Shown one piece after another: positions 60,961 to 64,000 of a DNA stretch of 64,000 nt. The position numbers and the translations under genes are program-made. Each line of letters starts with the position of its first letter. Position 1 is the first letter of the stretch. The notes under the pieces were generated by a model. It was not told the origin of the DNA, ran no database searches, and was given only the letters and a program-made list of their open reading frames with translations. The DNA comes from Actinomycetota bacterium (GTDB lineage Bacteria; Actinomycetota; Actinomycetes; Propionibacteriales; Propionibacteriaceae): the NCBI GenBank assembly GCA_020161795.1, contig JAIUOR010000015.1, positions 44,697 through 108,696 of the forward strand. The letters are read 5' to 3'.

Positions 60961-61920
60961 TCATGACGTTGCCCAGGTGGGCTCACCACCGCCCTCGGCA
61001 CTCCTGGCGAGGATGAACAACAGGTCGGACAACCGGTTCAGGTAGGGCGCCGCCGCCGGGTTGGAGGTCGTAACGGCCCAGCAGTGGCGCTCGGCTCGTC
61101 GGCAGATGGCGCGAGCGTGGTGCAGCGCCGCGGAGAGTGGATCGCCGCCGGGCAGCACGAACGAGTCGGGCGCGATGAGGTCGGCGTTGAGCTTGTCGCA
61201 GAGCTGCTCCAGGCGGCGGATGTTCGCCTCGTCTATCAGCGCCCTGGTGGGGGGTAGCGACCGATCGCCGTCCACGTGCGCGAGGTCGGCGCCGAGGTTG
61301 AACAACTCGTTCTGGATGACGCGGAGTTCGCCGACCTGAGTGCGCGAGGCGTCCGTGGAGGCCGCGACGGCGAGTCCGAGCGCGGTGGTGAGTTCGTCAA
61401 GATCCCCGATCACCTCCAGCAGGGGATCGGTCTTCTCGACTCGGACTTCGTTGGCGAGGGTGGTGGTGCCGTGGTCACCGGTGCGGGTGTAGATGCGTGA
61501 GAGCACGATTGTCATGGCCAGTTCCTCCAGGAGATCGATGGATTCGTCGAACCGTTCGGCGGCGCCAGCGAGCGGGTTCGGGGTGTCCCGGGCGAGCAGG
61601 GTTCCCAATCGGTGGCGGAGCGTCTCCAGCTCCGCCAGGTGCGTGTCCAGAAAGGCCGCCTGCGCCGTCAGGATCTCGCCCAGCTGCGACTCGTCGCCGC
61701 TGAGAGCGGCGGCGATGTCATCCAGTGACAGACCCAGCCCACGCAGCCTGAGGACGCGCCGAGCACGTCGCAGCGACTCAGGACCATAGCGGCGGTGGCC
61801 GGCCTGACTGATCTCGGAGGGCTCCAACAACCCGCGTTGCTCGTAGTAGCGCAGCGTGCGGGGCGTTGTCGACAGGGCGCGGGCCGCATTGCCGATGCCG
61901 ATGAGCGCGTCTGAGGTCAT
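60961..61920 (-). CDS. MerR regulator fused to PduO-type cob(I)alamin adenosyltransferase
   Basis: A single 319-residue frame encodes two proteins' worth of domains. Residues 1-135 are a MerR regulator (IGNAARALSTTPRTLRYYEQRGLL, GHRRYG, then a dimerisation helix). Residues 136-319 are a PduO-type adenosyltransferase: YTRTGDHGTTTL (ATP loop), GDLDELTTALG, RRAER and LNRLSDLLFILAR. The enzyme transfers adenosine to cob(I)alamin to make coenzyme B12. Residue 136 is an ATG (61513-61515) preceded by GGAGGA (61523-61528) at 7 nt, so a free adenosyltransferase may also be made. The promoter has a MerR-type 19-bp spacer. Confidence 0.92.
   Translation of the reverse strand: MTSDALIGIGNAARALSTTPRTLRYYEQRGLLEPSEISQAGHRRYGPESLRRARRVLRLRGLGLSLDDIAAALSGDESQLGEILTAQAAFLDTHLAELETLRHRLGTLLARDTPNPLAGAAERFDESIDLLEELAMTIVLSRIYTRTGDHGTTTLANEVRVEKTDPLLEVIGDLDELTTALGLAVAASTDASRTQVGELRVIQNELFNLGADLAHVDGDRSLPPTRALIDEANIRRLEQLCDKLNADLIAPDSFVLPGGDPLSAALHHARAICRRAERHCWAVTTSNPAAAPYLNRLSDLLFILARSAEGGGEPTWATS
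61523..61528 (-). promoter_or_regulatory. Internal Shine-Dalgarno for a stand-alone adenosyltransferase
   Basis: On the reverse strand GGAGGA lies 7 nt before an in-frame ATG at 61515. That ATG begins MTIVLSRIYTRTGDHG, exactly where single-domain PduO enzymes begin. Confidence 0.6.
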
Positions 61921-61926
61921 GACCTC

Positions 61927-61957
61927 ACCGTAGGAGTTGACGTGACGTCAGATGCAA
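61927..61957 (-). promoter_or_regulatory. MerR-type promoter with palindrome in a 19-bp spacer
   Basis: On the reverse strand TTGCAT (61952-61957) and TACGGT (61927-61932) are 19 bp apart. The spacer contains the 13-bp odd palindrome TGACGTSACGTCA (61938-61950). The -10 box is six bases before the ATG, so the transcript is probably leaderless. This is the classical architecture of an autoregulated MerR promoter. Confidence 0.75.
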
Positions 61958-61979
61958 GGACATTGAGCGTGGCGTCCGA

Positions 61980-63551
61980 TCAGGCGCGGGAGTAGACCCG
62001 TCCCGGTTTGGCCTTCCCGAGCAACTGGCTGACGGTGACGAAGGTGTAGCCCTTCGCACGCAGTCCTTCGATGATTCCGGGGACGGCAGCGACGGTGGTG
62101 GAGTGGATGTCGTGCAGCAACACGATCGATCCCCGCCGGGTGTCCTTCAAGGTGGCCTTGATGGTCTTCTTCGCGCTGCGGGTCTTCCAGTCCAGGGTGT
62201 CGACGTCCCACAGAACCTGGGCGACCTTGGCCCGTTTGGCCTCGGCGGCGACGGCCCGGTCGGTCGCGCCATACGGCGGACGCAGCAGCCTTGGTCTCTT
62301 GCCGGTGACCTGCTTGACGACCTTGATCGACGAGGTGATCTCGCGTCGCACCTGCTGGGTGTCCAGTCGGGTCAGCATCCGGTGATCCCAGGTGTGCACA
62401 CCGATCTCATGGCCGGCCGCCGCCACCGCGCGGGTGATCTTTGGATAGAGCTCAACCTGTTGACCGAGCATGAAGAAGGTCGCTGGGACATCGGCTTTCC
62501 TCAGGTGGTCGAGCAGCTTGGTGGTGAAGGGCCCCGGTCCGTCATCGAAGGTCAAGGCGACGCACTTCGACTTGCGGCAGTCGACCGTCTCATCGACAGC
62601 GGGGGCGCTCGACGGGGTGGAGGCGGTGGACGGACTCGGGTTCGGGAGGTCGCCAGGGTCTTCGGCGATCGGATCCCGTGGGGTGAGCGTGGCCGAACGG
62701 GCGGCCCGGCCGGCATCGGTCAGGAGCCATTCGGTTGCCTCCGGAGCGATCGCGAAGGTAACCCGGCCGGCCGCGCAGGCGGCGACCTCACAGGCGTCGT
62801 AGCCGACGAGCAGGGAGCCGTCCTCGGCGAACGCGAGCAGGGTCGCGCTGGTGACGGGGTCTGCGCCAACCGCGGAGAGGTCAAGGCCGGGTGCGTCCGG
62901 CCTTCGGGCGCTCGTGGCGAGTTCACGGTTGGTCGCCGCGGTGTCGACCAGGTCGCCGGCCGCCAGCGGGGCGTCCCGGACGGGGTCGAACCAGAATGTC
63001 CGCCAGCGTTCCTGTGTCGAGGCTCCGGCGAACTCGTAGCCGTCCGCCACGATCGCGACGGCCCGGGGGGAGGAGGCCACCAGATGCCAACCCAGGTTCA
63101 GTTCCGGCAGCGCGTTGATGTCGGGCGAGGTCGGATAGTCCGTGCTGAACTGTTCGATCGCATCGGTGTAGTAGTCGGCGATGACGGCGTCGACCCGTTC
63201 GAGGCCGAAGAGCGGCCAGTTGGCGAAGAAGTGCCGGGTGGTGTCCGAGCGCGATTCCACGCCCTTCATCGCGTCCGAGATCAGGCCCGCATCAAGGATC
63301 CGGGGAACCGTCCCGGTGGCGGTCAGTTCGGTGGCGGCAGACACATCCGGTGTCTGGCGGGGCGAGGCGGACGGCGACGGGCTGAGCGAGGCTGATGGTG
63401 TGGACGAGAGGGAGGGCGTCGGACTGGTGGGGGGAGGAACCGGCCGCGGTGGCGTCACTCCGCAACCAGCCAATACGGCTGTCCCGATCAGACCAGCGAA
63501 TATCCGCCCTACATATGATCTTTTACTCTTCACAGCCACGATTTCGACCAT
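61980..63551 (-). CDS. Polysaccharide deacetylase (NodB domain) lipoprotein
   Basis: A 523-residue secreted protein. The signal peptide ends in a lipobox (VLAGC, Cys 30), followed by a Pro/Ser/Thr linker. A region of about 220 residues resembles the RsiV/PdaC-type N-terminal domains. The NodB catalytic domain begins CVALTFDDGPGPFTTKLLDHL, with metal His in HTWDHRML, RPPYGATDR, and the final VLLHDIHSTTVAAV. It deacetylates N-acetylated glycans, probably peptidoglycan. An alternative GTG start at 63539 lies seven bases after TATGGT. The first codons are AT-richer than the rest. Confidence 0.93.
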   Translation of the reverse strand: MVEIVAVKSKRSYVGRIFAGLIGTAVLAGCGVTPPRPVPPPTSPTPSLSSTPSASLSPSPSASPRQTPDVSAATELTATGTVPRILDAGLISDAMKGVESRSDTTRHFFANWPLFGLERVDAVIADYYTDAIEQFSTDYPTSPDINALPELNLGWHLVASSPRAVAIVADGYEFAGASTQERWRTFWFDPVRDAPLAAGDLVDTAATNRELATSARRPDAPGLDLSAVGADPVTSATLLAFAEDGSLLVGYDACEVAACAAGRVTFAIAPEATEWLLTDAGRAARSATLTPRDPIAEDPGDLPNPSPSTASTPSSAPAVDETVDCRKSKCVALTFDDGPGPFTTKLLDHLRKADVPATFFMLGQQVELYPKITRAVAAAGHEIGVHTWDHRMLTRLDTQQVRREITSSIKVVKQVTGKRPRLLRPPYGATDRAVAAEAKRAKVAQVLWDVDTLDWKTRSAKKTIKATLKDTRRGSIVLLHDIHSTTVAAVPGIIEGLRAKGYTFVTVSQLLGKAKPGRVYSRA

Positions 63552-63728
63552 AGCTCGTCGCCAACGCCACTCAGGACTCAGATCGCTCGTCTTGGCGCGG
63601 CCAGATCAACGGATCGCCAGTGTTACCGTCGCGCGCGGTTTCCGGTTCGAGCAGACCATCCCAGCGAACAGGCGGCGCCCTCAACCAGGACCGGGGCATG
63701 GCAGCGTGTTGCGCGTACCTTGCATAAA

Positions 63729-63769
63729 GAAACCCGCGCTGACTATTCGAACTAGCCAGAGCGGGTTTC
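63729..63769 (-). terminator. Terminator of the tRNA-His transcript (reverse strand)
   Basis: On the reverse strand a 17-bp stem with two G-U pairs (63753-63769 with 63729-63745) and a 7-nt loop is followed by TTTATGC. It lies 3 nt after the tRNA-His 3' end and was probably its native terminator. Confidence 0.75.
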
Positions 63770-63772
63770 CAG

Positions 63773-63797
63773 TGGGGTGAGTAACGGGACTCGAACC
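63773..63797 (-). other. Displaced 3' end of tRNA-His (attachment-site half)
   Basis: The reverse strand reads GGTTCGAGTCCCGT (end of the T-arm), TACTCAC (3' acceptor strand), discriminator C, then CCA. The discriminator C is specific to tRNA-His. The expected remainder of the gene, including a GTGAGTA 5' acceptor strand, is absent: homology stops at 63798 and unrelated repeats and an integrase follow. This is the typical scar at one end of an element integrated in a tRNA 3' end. Confidence 0.7.
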
Positions 63798-63798
63798 A

Positions 63799-63857
63799 GT
63801 TACTCGGCAAAATGCCGAGTAACGGAATGCTTCCTAGCCATCAGCGTAATGACTAGG
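63799..63857. repeat. Paired hairpins at the mobile-element end
   Basis: GTTACTCGGCA-AAA-TGCCGAGTAAC (63799-63823) is a perfect 11-bp inverted repeat. A second (63833-63841 with 63849-63857) has 8 of 9 pairs and a 7-nt loop. GAGTAACGG occurs at 63780-63788 and 63818-63826, with an inverted CCGTTACT at 63880-63888. Such repeats near an integrase gene may be integrase or excisionase sites. Confidence 0.6.
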
Positions 63858-63926
63858 TGATACGCCTCAATATACGCGCCCCGTTACTTGGTCAGAAGTG
63901 GGCAGACAGAGGCTCTCGGGGGCTGT

Positions 63927-63932
63927 TATATT
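63927..63932 (+). promoter_or_regulatory. -10 box of the integrase gene
   Basis: TATATT lies six bases before the ATG at 63939. Two direct repeats of TTGCACG (63931-63937 and 63942-63948) span the start codon and could be an autoregulatory site. Confidence 0.5.
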
Positions 63933-63938
63933 GCACGT

Positions 63939-64000
63939 ATGTTGCACGAACAGCGGGAGCGAAGGGGCTTCGGACGTCTCCGGAAGCTGCCCTCGAAGCG
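63939..64000 (+). CDS. Tyrosine-type site-specific integrase, N-terminal fragment
   Basis: Only 20 codons are visible before the window ends: MLHEQRERRGFGRLRKLPSK. The segment RRGFGRLRKLPS matches the start of actinobacterial phage and ICE integrases, whose N-terminal arm-binding domain begins with a GFGS(I/L)RKLPSGRY-type sequence. Its place next to a tRNA-His 3' fragment, reading away from it, supports this. The catalytic domain is outside the window, so this is a prediction. Confidence 0.65.
   Translation, partial: MLHEQRERRGFGRLRKLPSK

Noticed and set aside
63773..63900. A complete tRNA with a long variable arm on the reverse strand
   Set aside because: The 3' end looks like tRNA, but no GTGAGTA 5' acceptor strand exists, the anticodon-like loop lacks U33 and its stem would be 9 bp. 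A tRNA-His 3' fragment next to an integrase explains the data better.

Overview
The window is very GC-rich and densely coded. Start codons are often GTG. Many genes have a -10 box of the form TANNNT only 5-7 nt before the start codon, which is the pattern of leaderless transcription, and operon genes often overlap by 4 nt (ATGA/GTGA). With the gene content (citramalate synthase, LitR/CarH, CrtYc/CrtYd/CrtU, a CtpE-type ATPase, ANTAR and WYL regulators) this points to an actinobacterium. Propionibacteriales is my guess from overall gene flavour and is not proven.

Layout. 1-14.5 kb is amino-acid metabolism: hisF, an attenuator-controlled ilvBNC operon, leuB and ilvE transcribed divergently, and cimA. 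Among these lie a HIT protein, a SpoIID/LytB cell-wall protein, a CtpE-like P-type ATPase and a thiol peroxidase. 14.6-20 kb holds a RibD/DHFR-like reductase, the scar of a deleted nagB/gntR pair, deoA, a 2-hydroxyacid dehydrogenase, an FAH-family hydrolase, a CPBP membrane protease and tRNA-Gln and tRNA-Glu. 20.1-24.8 kb holds an ECF sigma factor, a putative membrane anti-sigma partner and two membrane-anchored HtrA-like proteins without catalytic His and Ser, then a DUF2975/small-XRE pair. 24.9-39 kb is transport and regulation: NhaA, an MFS exporter, a DAACS symporter, a ChaA-type exchanger, a sugar dehydrogenase-like lipoprotein, pirin, DUF488, a VOC/WYL pair and a receiver-kinase-LuxR operon.

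39-51.7 kb contains a TetR-controlled quinone reductase-like gene and a light/carotenoid region. A B12-dependent LitR/CarH-type regulator, a photolyase and a P450 read left. TspO, idi, crtE, crtI, crtB, crtYc, crtYd and crtU read right. The enzyme set predicts lycopene, then beta-carotene, then the aromatic carotenoid isorenieratene; the P450 is a candidate ring hydroxylase.

51.8-63.6 kb has a PAS/ANTAR regulator, an ArsB-like permease cut by a complete 1,480-bp ISL3-family element with an 8-bp target duplication, a UspA protein, a MarR-controlled 14-TM exporter carrying a roughly 410-residue coiled-coil insertion, an SDR, a MerR regulator fused to a PduO-type cobalamin adenosyltransferase, and a polysaccharide deacetylase lipoprotein. 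The last 230 bases contain the 3' end of a tRNA-His, its terminator and the first codons of a tyrosine integrase. This is the boundary of a mobile element that continues past the window.

Two themes recur. Adenosylcobalamin links the light regulator to the MerR-adenosyltransferase fusion. Compact regulatory sites are legible throughout: attenuator, MerR spacer operator, and TetR, MarR and XRE palindromes. No rRNA or CRISPR array was seen.
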